Source of the DNA: Silene latifolia
Lineage: Eukaryota > Streptophyta > Magnoliopsida > Caryophyllales > Caryophyllaceae
DNA: 64,000 nucleotides
Direction: 5' to 3'
Assembly (NCBI RefSeq): GCF_048544455.1
Contig: NC_133526.1
Span: 62,001 to 126,000 of the forward strand
The notes below the pieces were generated by a model. It saw only the letters and a list, made by a program, of their open reading frames with translations. It was not told the origin of the DNA and searched no databases. This document shows positions 10,755 through 21,790 of this stretch, piece by piece. Each line of letters starts with the position of its first letter. Position 1 is the stretch's first letter. The translations under genes were made by a program, and so were the position numbers.

Positions 10755-13557
10755 ATGGGAGCATTGGATCATATAGCAGAGTACTTTGATTGCGGTGGTG
10801 GTCACAGCCACCGCCACCGCCACAACAGACGCAAGATGCTTCAGGTATGTATTATTAATATTAATACTCTATTACTCTCTGTGTATGTTATTTATATCAT
10901 CCATCCATCCTCTTCTTGTTTATGTTTATGTTTATGTTTATGATATCAGCACCCAGTGCCATTGCGAGGGAGCGATACTCTCATTTGTTTGTTATTCATC
11001 AAATCAAAATCAAATCATATATAAGTATTTCAGATCTGCCTAAAAATGACTACCTACATAATAATAACTCCTTGAGCTTAGCTCTTGGATCCCTATATGA
11101 TTAGGTGCCAAACATCTGTGTTCAATCATTAGCTGCTTTATGTTGTCCGCCAATACAATTGGCTGTTTGTTTGTTTGTTTGTGGCCAAACTACCAAATTG
11201 GTAAATAAAGTGGAGGTAGTTCGCCGGATTGGTAAAAAAAGTATCATTTGAGACAAATTGGTAAAAAAAGTGAAAGGTAGTGACAAATTGGCCAAAATGC
11301 TACATTTTGTTTTCATTTTCTTTTCTTCCAACTAAAGTGGACAAAATTACCCTCGTCCACGTAGCAAGTCCAACCCGAAATTTTGAAGTCAAACTCGTCC
11401 GACAAAAACTCAACTCGTAACCCAAAGTACGTAGTGATCCAACTCAACCCAAATTTGAGATAAACATTTCTTGCGACGTATTTAACATTTATCATAATTA
11501 TATAAATGACCTAAAAATGATACCAAAATAACTCGTATCTAGACCTAACAAACGGGTTAATCGGCTCGCGTAAGTTCGGGTGCATTACATTTTCGGATTA
11601 ATTCAGGTCGGATCCTTTTGAGTTTCGGGTCTGTTTCGATATGTTGGTCAGGTCATTTTCGGGTCAAACGGATCGGTTTATTTTGGGTCCGGTCATTTTC
11701 GGGTCAATGTTCGGATCGGACGGGTCAATTCGGGTTTTGAGTCACATAGAGGGTTTTAATTTGGGTCAATTCCGAGTCTCGGGTCATCTTTTTTGGTCTA
11801 GTCAATTAGGCGGGCAGATCTACTCGTATCCGAATGACACATAATCAACTTAATTTGAATAAAGAAATTAACCCGTTCTTAGTCCTCGTAAACTTATAAA
11901 TTTATAATAATAACTCACTCGAACAAGTCTGAACCCAAATAATTAACCAATCTTGAAACATATATTACATCTGACTAATATGCAAACATAAAATGACTTA
12001 TTTGTCAGCTTTCGGATTATATATTAAGAGTATGGCAAGGGCAGTTTGGTCATATCAAATTATTAAGGTAGTAAATTAAATATGGTGAAATTTTTATGGC
12101 CAATTTGTCGCATTCTTGCACTTTTTTTACCAATCCGGCACAAGTTATACTTTTTTTACCAATCTGGCGATTACCTCCCACTTTATTTACCAATTTGGTT
12201 GTTTGGCCGTTTGTTTGTTTGTTTGTTTTCCGGCTGTCAAATTCTCAACTTTTCATCTTAATGGGAGATGGATCCTCCATACTCCATACACAGATTGCCT
12301 CTCTGCCTCATTTCTGCTGCTTAACAATAACTCCCACCATATTGCCTATTCCGCATACACAATCTTTCTTTTATACACAACTAATGTCTATTCGTAGCTT
12401 ATTTCTGTTTAACACATTAATAATCACTTCTCTCATTTTATACTTTCTCACTTATCATTGCCACACCATTTTTACAAAGTTGTGCATTATTACTCTCTGA
12501 CTTGGGTTTTGAATGCTTATTAAGTTAGCAACTTGATCATAAATTAATCTCCATTTTGTGTCCCCACCTACCTCACTTACATCTGACGACGGTATCTTTG
12601 TCTTTTCTGTCTCATTGCTTGTCAATATTGTTTGCACTTGACTTCCTTGCTCACTAAGATAACGACCTCTGTCTTCTATTTCTGCTAATTAATTCACACA
12701 ACACAAATCAACCCAAATGCATTAACTTAATGATTGATTATAGAGATGCCCCAAAGTTTATTTCTCTTTCAAACTTGTATTGGACTCATTTTAATGCGCC
12801 TCCTACTTATATGTGACATTATCACAACTCGTATTTGAGCATACCATTTTGACTTGGACGGAAATATGGTATCTAATCACGTAACTCCCACCATTGGAAA
12901 TATGAATAGATTCCAACATCCAGCTATGGAACACTTGTGCTGAACCACGCAATAATATGTCCTCTTAGGTGGAATTGCCGCCGTATTGACTAGTAATAAT
13001 ATTGTATCAATTACATTTCATCACTTGTACAATTGGTTGGATTATGTACTTCAGTGGTGACCAAAAACATTGAAAACACTTGGGTGTATTAATTAGTTTT
13101 GCCAATGTGCTTGGTATTCATTTGTGTACGTTAAATATGCCACTTCTAATTCCAAAGTGACTTTCTTCTTCAGACGGTAGAGATTAAGGTGAAGATAGAT
13201 TGTGAAGGATGCGAGAGAAAGGTGAGGAGGGCTGTGGAAGGGATGAAGGGAGTCACACAAGTGGACATCGAGCCTAAACAGAGCAAACTCACTGTAACAG
13301 GTTATGTGGAGCCCAACAAGGTGGTGGCCCGTGTTAAGCATAGGACAGGAAAGAGGGCAGAGCTGTGGCCTTACGTCCCATATGATGTCGTGGCTCACCC
13401 TTATGCTGCCGGGGTTTATGACCGCAGAGCACCTGCCGGTTATGTCAGGAGGGCCGATGATCAACAGGTTAACCAGCTAGCTCGTATGAGCTCCACTGAG
13501 GTTCGCTACACCACTGCGTTTAGTGATGAGAATCCTGGTGCTTGTTCTATCATGTAA
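10755..13557 (+). CDS. HIPP26-like heavy-metal-associated isoprenylated protein
   Basis: Two exons: 10755-10844 and 13174-13557 (intron GT at 10845, AG at 13172-13173, phase 0), giving 157 aa. The N-terminus has a histidine-rich patch (HSHRHRHNRR). The HMA domain follows at residues 31-95 with the metal-binding motif DCEGC (CxxC). After it come the WPYVPYDVVAHPYAAGVYD and SSTEVRYTTAFSDENP segments that I recognise from Arabidopsis HIPP26. The last four residues, CSIM, form a CaaX box for farnesylation. HIPP proteins bind metals such as Cd, Zn or Cu and sit at the plasma membrane or nucleus. HIPP26 is stress-responsive; that is known for the family, not shown here. The 2.3-kb intron carries a 1.03-kb TIR element. 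The start is the only Met in frame before the HMA exon. Confidence 0.93.
11183..12208. mobile_element. 1.03-kb non-autonomous TIR element in the HIPP intron
   Basis: Long inverted arms of about 150 bp begin GGCCAAACTACCAAATTGG on the left and GGCCAAACAACCAAATTGG on the right, inverted. Each carries repeats of a TTGGTAAAAAAAGT unit. Both flanks are (TTTG)n, so the target duplication (9-10 bp, GTTTGTTTGT) fits a Mutator-like element but is not proven. The interior (about 11560-11830) is built of degenerate TCGGGTC repeats. It is non-coding and sits inside a host intron. Confidence 0.65.
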
Positions 13558-14073
13558 TCTGCATCAAGTATAATATGAGTTTATTGTGTGTATTTCAAAT
13601 CATTTTATTTGGTCGTTATAATTGAACCTCCTGTGTATTATGCAATGTAGTAGTTTGAGATGAAATGTGTGCGAAAACGCTGTCTAAACTAAGCTGTTTA
13701 TTGTAATTCTGATTTAAAAATTTGGGATCAAAGAGGACTGGCGGTAAATTTATGTTAATTGCACGTCCCATTTAGTTCCTTTTGGCAGTGAACACCAAAA
13801 CTTCACATGATTGAATGCGTATCTGGCTTGACAGAACCGAACTCCTGGAGAATATCCTCGACCCGGAGATCCATATGCAGGTACCTAAGATGGAGGGAAA
13901 ATAGTGGGTCTACCAGGATATATGTCTTGGTCTTAGTCTCATAATCCAGAGTAAAGAGCTCCAAGATCTAATTACACACTTGTGGCCATTGATTTAAATG
14001 TCCTATTTATGATAAAATGAAGGGAATTTTACGAAGGGGCCATGACCATTACATAGCCTGCATTGGTTTATTA
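13558..14073. other. HIPP 3' flank and spacer
   Basis: The first 150-200 bp are likely the HIPP 3' untranslated region. No gene is seen beyond it. A short frame near 13826-13890 (RTELLENILDPEIHMQ) looks protein-like but is too short to assign. Confidence 0.5.
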
Positions 14074-14321
14074 GAGCAAGTTCAATGGTGAGCTACTAGC
14101 TTATCAAAGCCACTTCATATTTTAAGCTACATTCATTTTGAGCTAGCAAACTTTTTCAATAGTTTAGCTAAATTATATATTAACTTAATTAATTGAACTA
14201 ATTTTCTATTGCTTGTTCAATCGTGGGCCAATTTAAGGTTGCTCAACCCAAGCACACATGAACCATCTTCAATGGTTTAACCACTAATTTGCAATTTTAA
14301 GCTAAATTATTGGACTTGTTC
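14074..14321. mobile_element. Tourist-like MITE (PIF/Harbinger), 248 bp
   Basis: The ends GAGCAAGTTCAATGG and CCAATA...ATTGGACTTGTTC are inverted, and the TTA direct repeats at 14071-14073 and 14322-14324 match the 3-bp TTA target of PIF/Harbinger elements. Several internal AGCTA/TAGCT segments. Confidence 0.7.
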
Positions 14322-14449
14322 TTATACAATTTAATTTTTTTTTTTTTTTTTTTTTAATCTAATTTTTTCTCACATGTAATGTTAGGAGAGTGAATAAAGC
14401 GTTAGAGAGTGATACCAAGCCATAGTGTTATTACTGTAGGTGGTTGTGA

Positions 14450-15155
14450 GTAGGGATGGCAATGGGTAGGGTCTGGGTAGGGTCCGCCTGCACTTAATTC
14501 GACCCGATTTTTCTTTGACCCGTCACCGACCCGCACCGCATGGTCTAAAATTTGAGGACCCATACCCGGACCCTGGGGTAAGGGTAGAGGTCTGCCCTCA
14601 TGGGGCCCGAGTTTATTGGCTTTAAGAATAAGATTAATTAATACATGTGGTCTATAATATTAAAAAAAAAAATCATACTACTTTAACACTATGAGTTTAT
14701 TAATCTTCCGTTAATGGTGGTTGTCGGCCGCCGGCTATTAGAGAGGTGGTTGCCAGTCGCGTATCAGTGCTGTGGTGGTGGTTTTCTTGTGTCAGTGGTG
14801 GAATGGTGGTATTGTTAGAATAGTTTGTTGGGTTTTATCACTTTATGGGATGAGGGGAGAGAAAGAGACTTTAGTTGGGTTTCTACAGTCTGTCAGTATG
14901 AATTCAGAAAAGTTGTAATTTTGATTTTTTTTTTCTTTAATAAAGGGTCTAAGGGTCGGGGTATGGGTCTCATAACTTAGACCCGAACCCGAAATATTTT
15001 CTTAAGACCCAAACCCGACCCATACCCATTGGGTCTGAAAAAATGAGACCCATACCCGACCCATTAGGGTCCGACCCTCAGGGTCTGGGTCGGGTATGGG
15101 TCTCATTTTTTCAGACCCAATGGGTATGGGTCGGGTTTGGGTCTTAAGAAAATAT
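14450..15155. repeat. GGGTC-rich repeat region with a large palindrome
   Basis: Opens with AGGGATGGCAATGGGTAGGG, a sequence type seen at the ends of plant hAT MITEs, and is full of GGGTC/GACCC repeats. Its right part is a 70-bp-arm palindrome (14994-15063 and 15086-15155, spacer 22 bp) that looks perfect by eye. No expected closing end was found, so the element is probably rearranged. Confidence 0.55.
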
Positions 15156-15435
15156 AGACAGGGATATTTGTCTATAACTATAGATGAGCCAAATATTCAC
15201 CTACTTTAAGCGAAACGGACTAAATGTCACCATCTTAACGCCAAATGTCACCAGTACCATTTCCATGATATAAACTACCTGTTGTAGCTTAGGAAATGAC
15301 ACTGGTGACATTTGACGTTAAGGTGGTGACATTTGACCCGTTTTGCTTAAAGTGAGTGGATATTTGGCCCATTTTGCTTAAAGTGAGTGGATATTTGGCC
15401 CGTCTACAGCTATAAACGGATATGCGCCGTCTATA
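15153..15435. repeat. MITE with long inverted arms, 283 bp
   Basis: The left arm (TATAGACAGGGATAT ... AAATGTCACCAGT) is matched by an inverted right arm (ACTGGTGACATTTGACG ... GTCTATA). A 33-bp unit (TTTTGCTTAAAGTGAGTGGA) is duplicated on the right arm. It abuts the palindrome on its left. Confidence 0.6.
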
Positions 15436-15735
15436 ATGAAAATTTGTGAGTGTATGGTTACCAGCGCATATGCATATATATTATCTGGTGGCATTCGTTT
15501 AGTAGTCTTTGATCATCATCATCAATTTTAATGGTTATAGTTGAAGAAGGCAAAATGAGATGGGTTACAGGCAATTGTCTTTCATCTTCTTCTCTGACCT
15601 TATATGGTGGCCCTCTAGTCTGCCTACATAACATTTTGTTTTGTTTTAGTCCCACCACTATGCATTCCTCCAATACAATAATACATTACATGCATTTCAT
15701 TTGTAATTTGGTACTCCATCCTCTAACAAAAATAC

Positions 15736-15842
15736 TACCGTCTCCCCGGAGGACGGTACTTCTCACACACAAATACAATCCAGCTAAGTGGAATATTATA
15801 ATGGCTTGTGTGTGAGGAGTATCGTCCTCCGGGAAGACGGTA
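15736..15842. repeat. 107-bp foldback MITE
   Basis: Inverted arms of about 38 bp: TACCGTCTCCCCGGAGGACG on the left against the inverse of CGTCCTCCGGGAAGACGGTA on the right. The short centre is about 30 bp. The flanking duplication is uncertain. Confidence 0.6.
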
Positions 15843-16476
15843 GAATTACTCTTCCTCTAATGCCCCTTTAACAGTTTCCAGACCTCTCCTTGTGTTTCTC
15901 AAATCTGTATTGCCTCTTTAATTCGTTATACACCACACTTTAACATACTAGTTCCTTGATAAAAGAAAATTCTATACAAAGATGGGTTGTCCTTCGACCT
16001 AAAGACAAACTTATAGTAGTGGAAAATCAAGCATTGTAAATTTGGTTAATTACTCAAGACATGAACGAATGATGATATCTAAAATCTATCGACATACACA
16101 CCACAGATTCACACGTACGTGACTACGTGCTACTAGAAATTTACAGTAGCCCGATTGCCTCATGTTAAACTACATCCACAAAAAGGGAAAAAAATGACAA
16201 AATGGTTTAAAATTGAAGAAAGGATGAGGTAGATTATGATGTCATAAAGTCCAACTAATAAGGACATAAATTGGATGGATGGTCCATTATTATTATATTC
16301 CCTTGGGTAGGACTACTACTGTAGGAGGAGGAGGACCTATCACCTCTGCATGAATAAAAGGCAATTGCAAGGTTGGATCCATTATCTCATCATACTACAT
16401 ATATACATACTACTGCATAATGTGCTCGCTTAATATAACATACTTCAACATACGTAGTATACAGTTTAATTAATAT
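15843..16476. other. Upstream region of the pectinesterase gene
   Basis: No reading frame. The sequence is AT-rich and ends in the 9-bp target duplication of the MITE at 16477. Confidence 0.5.
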
Positions 16477-16661
16477 GGGTTTTTATAACATGTGCCCTTA
16501 GGGCACATGGTAATAAGTTAAGTATAGAAAGATTTTCAACATTATATTACAAATTATGGTAAATATGAGTTTTATCTCTAATTTGTCATGATATATTCTC
16601 ATCAAACCTTCCCTAATTAGCTTATTATCATGTACCCTAAGGGCACATGTTAGAAAATCCG
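16477..16661. mobile_element. 185-bp MULE-type MITE, copy 2, in a promoter
   Basis: Begins GGGTTTTTATAACATGTGCCC and ends (reverse complement) CGGATTTTCTAACATGTGCCC. A perfect 9-bp duplication AATTAATAT flanks it (16468-16476, 16662-16670). It has the same length and terminal design as copies at 9603 and 41298/50336. It lies 40 bp upstream of the TATA box of the pectinesterase gene. Confidence 0.85.
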
Positions 16662-16700
16662 AATTAATATAGTACTGAGTAGGATAATTATAATTTATAA

Positions 16701-16708
16701 TATAAATA
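16701..16708 (+). promoter_or_regulatory. TATA box of the pectinesterase gene
   Basis: TATAAATA lies 66 bp before the chosen start codon (16767). Transcription would begin near 16730, which argues against the upstream in-frame Met at 16719. Confidence 0.6.
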
Positions 16709-16766
16709 GTATACAAGTTTGTCCATACTCAACTTCTTAACCCTCACTGCTAGCTACTTTCATTTT

Positions 16767-18925
16767 ATGATGATACTGCCTCTTTTATCCATTTTCTGTG
16801 TTTTGCAACTCCAAATATCCAGTGCTACAAATGAGTTAACCTATGAAGAATGGTTACATTGGAACGTTAAAAATCAGCACCGGAGGAGCAGGGTCACTCT
16901 GGAACAAGTAGAGGGAGTCACAACCAAGGTGTTGGATGTGAGGCTGGAAAATGCTGAGAGTAATCCAACAAGGTTGATAATTAACCAAGACGGGAGTGGT
17001 GATTATACTAGTATTGCCCAAGCACTCAATACCATTCCTCCCAATAACACTCGCAGATTCCTTCTTCATATCGCTCCTGGTCTTTATAGGTATGCTACTA
17101 CATATATATACTCCCTCGTTAGTCTAATTCATTTATTTGCTTTCTATAGCCTGTCTTTTTTATGAGATACTCGTATATAACCAAAGCCAAATAAATAATT
17201 GGGATTAAAGGAATACATATTTGAGTACTCGGTATTTGTTTATATTTACGCCAGATAAGCTCACGTCTCAAAAATGACGTCAAAACTTGATAAAACCCAA
17301 GTATTAAATGAAATAAAGTGTAATTATCCCTTGATTCAAGAATTGCTGAGTGCGTCAAGTAGTGCAAATATAGGACCGACAACTAACTTAACAGTAGTTC
17401 AAATTCAAAATCCATGCCATCTGTCAGCTTACAGAATACTAATTTAATAAAACAACAAAGCCATAAACGATACTGGGTAGTATTTAATTTGCCAATTCTC
17501 ATATGATTGTCTCAAGTGTACTCTGACTACTACACCATTAAGTCATTAACCAACCAATGGACCCTTATGTCCAGTATGAGACGATTCGTGCAAAGTTAAA
17601 CTATGTTCCATGGTGTCCAACAGAGATGGACTTATATACTCATGTTGCAGATTGCATGTCTATATTAGTATTTAAATCCCCCTATATAGTACGGAGTAAT
17701 ATTAAACTAGTTGTATGCCCCCTCTCTTACCCCCCCAAAAAAAGAGAAAAAAACTGACAAGGAATCCTGAATTTTGACGTGCTGACGGAAAATACGGAAG
17801 GGAGAAGATACACATTCCAAAAATAAAGCCCTTCATAAGTTTTGTGGGGGACGTAAACAACCCACCAACCATCACGGGAAATGACACTGCCTCTATCACC
17901 CGTGGAGCCGGTTCTACTTTCAACACTTTCCAGACTGCTACCGTTGGCGTGGACGCCGATTACTTCATCGCTCTCAATATCATTTTTCAGGTACCCTTTC
18001 CTCGACACTCTTTTATTTCCACTCTTCTTTGTTTTTTAAATGTAGATAGTGTAATATGGATTGTATGTTCATTTAATTGTGTTGTAAATGGCACTCCGTG
18101 TAGAACACGGCACCACATGAAGTAGGTAGGACAGGGGAGCAAGCAGTAGCTCTAAGGATATCAGGAAACAAAGCCGCCTTTTATAACTGTAGCTTCTACG
18201 GTTCACAAGACACCCTCTACGACCACAAAGGCCTTCACTATTTCCGCAATTGCTTTATTCAAGGCTCTGTTGACTTCATCTTTGGCTATGGAAGGTCCTT
18301 CTATGAGGTTTGTTTTGTTTCACTCATGGTTATGTTTTCCAGTCCACTGCAATGCAATAGCCAATAGGTGAGGACAAATTAAAGTATTTACTGTGTGATC
18401 CGATATTACGTATGGCCTCCACAGAACTGCACATTGAACTCAATAGCAAAGAAGGTGGCCTCAGTAACAGCCCAAAAGAGGAGCCCATCATCAATGTCAA
18501 GTGGTTTTTCATTCAAGGACTGCAGCGTCACTGGGAGTGGACTGGTATACTTGGGAAGGGCATGGGGAGATTACTCTAGGGTCGTCTTTACTTTCACTTT
18601 CCTCGACAAACTTGTGCTCCCTCAAGCCTGGAGCAACTGGGGCAACCCTCTTCGAAATTTGTATCTTCTTCTCTCTCCTCAGTCCTCTCATCTCTTAACT
18701 AATTTACCATTCACCTACGTGCAGCACTTCTAACTCCACCTTTTTGTGCTACTAATAAATTGCCGCAGGACAGTGTACTACGGGGAATACAAATGCAGTG
18801 GACCTGGATCTAACATGACAGGAAGGGTACCTTGGGCTCGGGCTCTTACTGATGAAGAGGCTCAGCCTTTTGTTGGCACTCATTTTGTGGAGGGCGATTC
18901 TTGGCTCGTCACCCCATTTACCTAA
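16767..18925 (+). CDS. Secreted pectinesterase (pectin methylesterase)
   Basis: Five exons: 16767-17089, 17801-17990, 18104-18307, 18425-18660, 18769-18925; all introns are GT-AG and phases close to a 369-aa protein. An N-terminal signal peptide ([20 protein letters not shown]) sends it to the cell wall. There is no pectinesterase-inhibitor pro-domain, so it belongs to the short (type II) class. Family signatures are present: GLYREK (split over intron 1), [22 protein letters not shown] and LGRAW, covering the catalytic Gln, two Asp and Arg. It removes methyl esters from wall homogalacturonan. The start at 16767 was preferred over 16719 because the latter is 18 bp from the TATA box. A MITE sits in its promoter. 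The paralogue cannot be named from sequence alone. Confidence 0.92.
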
Positions 18926-19927
18926 TACCCTGAATATATCCCTTACCACAAACTCACATATCCTAAATCATAAGTAATAACTCTTGGAAACATTTAAGTA
19001 TTGGTTTGTGAACTAAGATAGAGGAAGAGCTGAAGAATATTACACACATTTAACCAATTCTGAATATTCAGCTCGTTTATGTTTACCTTATATGATTACT
19101 TGCTATTCAAAATAATTGCAATTTGTTAAAAATTGTCACTCTACTGTCTATGTCTTTCAACTCTGAAAACCATAGTTCGGAATTTAGGAATGGGCGGCAT
19201 TGCTATGCTCCTCACGTGACTAACAGTTCTTGAATCACTACCTGACCATTTCTAACCAAGCAAATACTTCATATATCTTGTTTTGTTATATCATAGACTT
19301 GGTGAGTTTTGTTTGATGCATGCTTTCAATATATGCATAACAAGACCACATTGTCTCCTACTCTTTTGTGAAAGTAAACTAGCTTGCTTCACTGCTCCCT
19401 CTCATTAACCCCAAAGCCCTAACTAGATCCAGTTGTATTATATGGCTAAATATTACTGTTCAGAATATTGTTCTAATTGACTTATTCCTCCTATGTTCCG
19501 GAAAAGTAGAATACTCCATATAAATAGTAGGCTGCAGATGATAAGTTGCTTGAAATACAACTCAGATTTTCTATATGAAGCTCAGTCAGACAGCCATTCC
19601 TGCCTTTCTCTGATTGTATACAATCGAGTATAGGAAAACATAGGCTTATAGGATAGGATAGTCCCCCTCCCATACATTAAAGCTATTTTAACGCGTCAAT
19701 CTTATAACTTTCTCTATATGGTGAAGTTAGCCACAAGTGTAAGATTTTAATACACTGCACTATGTATCTGTAGATCAGCTATTTACTAACAAAATTTGAA
19801 GGTAAGGTATTTAACCATCGAAATAAAAGATACCTTTGTCCGAAAACTGCCAGAAGTGGATGTCATCAGGAGAAACAGGCCTGTTAACCACCTATCACAG
19901 ATGCACTTCGCCAACCCAGTGAGCATA
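18926..19927. other. Spacer between pectinesterase and HSP70-17 remnant
   Basis: The first part is the pectinesterase 3' region; the last part would be the 3' untranslated region of the minus-strand HSP70 remnant. No other gene or clear repeat is seen. Confidence 0.5.
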
Positions 19928-21393
19928 TCATCGCAATTCTTCATGCCCAGGTTCTACAGTATCATTATTTGTCACTGAGCCTTGAGTGTTGTCAGGAGCT
20001 TCCTTACTAAAATTCTCCTGGGAAGTATCAGAAGAGGAACTAGATTCTTCCCCGTTCTTTACCGGTTTCTCTGCCTTTGGCTTTGGTTTTGGAATTCTAT
20101 CTATATTTGCAACCTGAAAACAATATAAACCATTATTGAGAAGCTACATATGGCACCACAAGGCAGAGAGTAACTATTCATCTTCCATCTCATTTCACTG
20201 CTTAATATAACATTACCTTTGCCTGAAGATCGGCGGCCAGCTTTTGATAAACTTCCTCCGATGTGAAAACAGCCACACTTGAAGCAGGAGACCTATGACA
20301 ATACACGCATTAAAAATCCTAAAGCATCAATTCTTGCGCTAGACAAAACTCTGAAAGGCACAAAAGCGACCTATTTGCTGCTTCATATAAGACTTTAATA
20401 CAACAGCAGGAGAGACACTGACACTGCCAATCTATCTAAAGGAGAACAAGAATGTGCGGGCTATTAAGGAACTAAAATTCCCAGAAGCACACTTCTTTAG
20501 GGACAGACAACAATCAAACTGCGGATTCGATATATTCCAAGCCAAATATTTATAGCTTCAAATAATAAGACTCTCTCCAATGTGAACTACTTTTTGTGTC
20601 GCCAAGATGTTTTTAACCTTTCAGTAGAGCATAGGTTTCACATAATCTCTTTAGGAACAGGAGGAAATAAAGTATGCAGTAATATGCAAAAAACGCAATT
20701 CACTCTGCGGGACCAGTGGCAACTGTTGTGTGACGTTTGTTCTCTCTCAAGTTTAGACAAAAATATTACTCCATATACTTGGTTACGAATAATTTAGAGA
20801 ACCGGTAGACACAAAGCTTACTTGTCTTGTTCAGCTTGCTTCTCGTCCAGCCACTTCCTGAAATGATCAGCATGACTCAAAATCTGCAAGTTCAGAAGTA
20901 ATTTGCAGCCAATTATAAGATTGCATGAGAATGCTGCCCAATAATCTGTACTCAGCCAAATGAAGCGTATAATAAAAAACCATAGCCAGCATTTCGTCCA
21001 ACGTATAAACCTGATCATCATCAACCTTAATAGCCGCAAGTCCTCTAGAATCTTGTACAATTTGGTATTGCAGGTAGTAAGAGTCAATAAATCTGCTGGT
21101 GTGATGATAAGGTTTGGAAATAAGGTCGCGAAATTGAGCGTAAACTTTGTGAGGATATCGCGCAATTAATCCGGCTGCTTCTTCACCGATAAGTCGATTT
21201 CCGGAGTGAAATGCGATTAAATGAGGAGACTTTCGTTAATGGCGACGGAAATTGGAGGAAGGCCTGGTTTCAAGTTGATGATACCTACTTTGAGCCATTC
21301 TGAACCAAGATCAATGCTCATCACTGCTGATTCTAATCTAATTGGGATTACAGACAATATTATAATTAACACAATTCCTAACCGAATTAACAT
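19928..21393 (-). pseudogene. HSP70-17 (HYOU1/Grp170-type ER chaperone), internally deleted
   Basis: The minus strand starts with a signal anchor (MLIRLGIVLIIILSVIPIRL) and the ER HSP70 N-terminus (VMSIDLGSEWLKVGIINLKPG, then FHSGNRLIGEEAAGLIARYP and VYTLDEMLAMVFYYTLHLAEY), as in plant HSP70-17. A short deletion after PPISVAINE shifts the frame. The sequence then jumps directly to the last exons of the same protein: FRKWLDEKQAEQDK (about 20823-20890), SPASSVAVFTSEEVYQKLA (about 20225-20294) and IPKPKPKAEKP (about 19930-20115), ending HEELR, one residue past an HDEL-like retention signal. About 600 residues of the middle, including most of the ATPase and substrate domains, are absent. It cannot be a working chaperone. 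It shares a 397-bp intergenic space, head-to-head, with SWC4. Confidence 0.85.
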
Positions 21394-21790
21394 GCTTGCT
21401 TGATAGATACTACTTGATTATTCTAGTGGAAGGAGCTCTTGAAAGATTTAAGCAGGGGTTTTATTGTCAGGTCTGATACCGCTGGGTGACGCTATTTCAT
21501 TTTCGTCCCGTCTTTTTAAGCCGGGAAGGTTGAAAAATGCCAGCTCGGATTAATTAATATTAATGTCATATAACCAATAAAATCAGTACAGGTGGAGTAA
21601 CTGACACGTCAGCTGGAAGGAAATTGAGTTTCTGTTTTTTCTTTTTTCTGCATTAACAAGCTGATTTGAGTTCTTCCCCCTTTTGGCGCTCGAACCAATT
21701 TCTGGGGTATAAAACAAACCCTAATTTTGACTCGCGCTAATTCAAAATCTTTCCTCAATTTCATCCAATTCGTAATCCAGAAAACATCGG
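21394..21790. promoter_or_regulatory. Shared head-to-head promoter region
   Basis: A 397-bp space separates the divergent start codons of the HSP70-17 remnant (minus) and SWC4 (plus). No TATA box is clear on the SWC4 side. The region around 21700-21790 is probably SWC4 5' untranslated sequence. That it drives both genes is inferred. Confidence 0.4.

Noticed and set aside
12096-12500. 134-aa frame in the HIPP intron
   Set aside because: Overlaps the arm of the TIR element and simple repeats; no homology and it lies inside an intron.
13826-13890. Short kinase-like peptide RTELLENILDPEIHMQ
   Set aside because: Only about 25 residues, no supporting kinase motif nearby; could be chance.
16719-16766. 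Upstream Met for the pectinesterase
   Set aside because: Only 18 bp from the TATA box, so probably not transcribed; the Met at 16767 gives a normal signal peptide.
20818-21165. 115-aa minus-strand frame as a separate gene
   Set aside because: It is a shifted frame of the HSP70-17 first exon that runs into the last exons; explained by the pseudogene.
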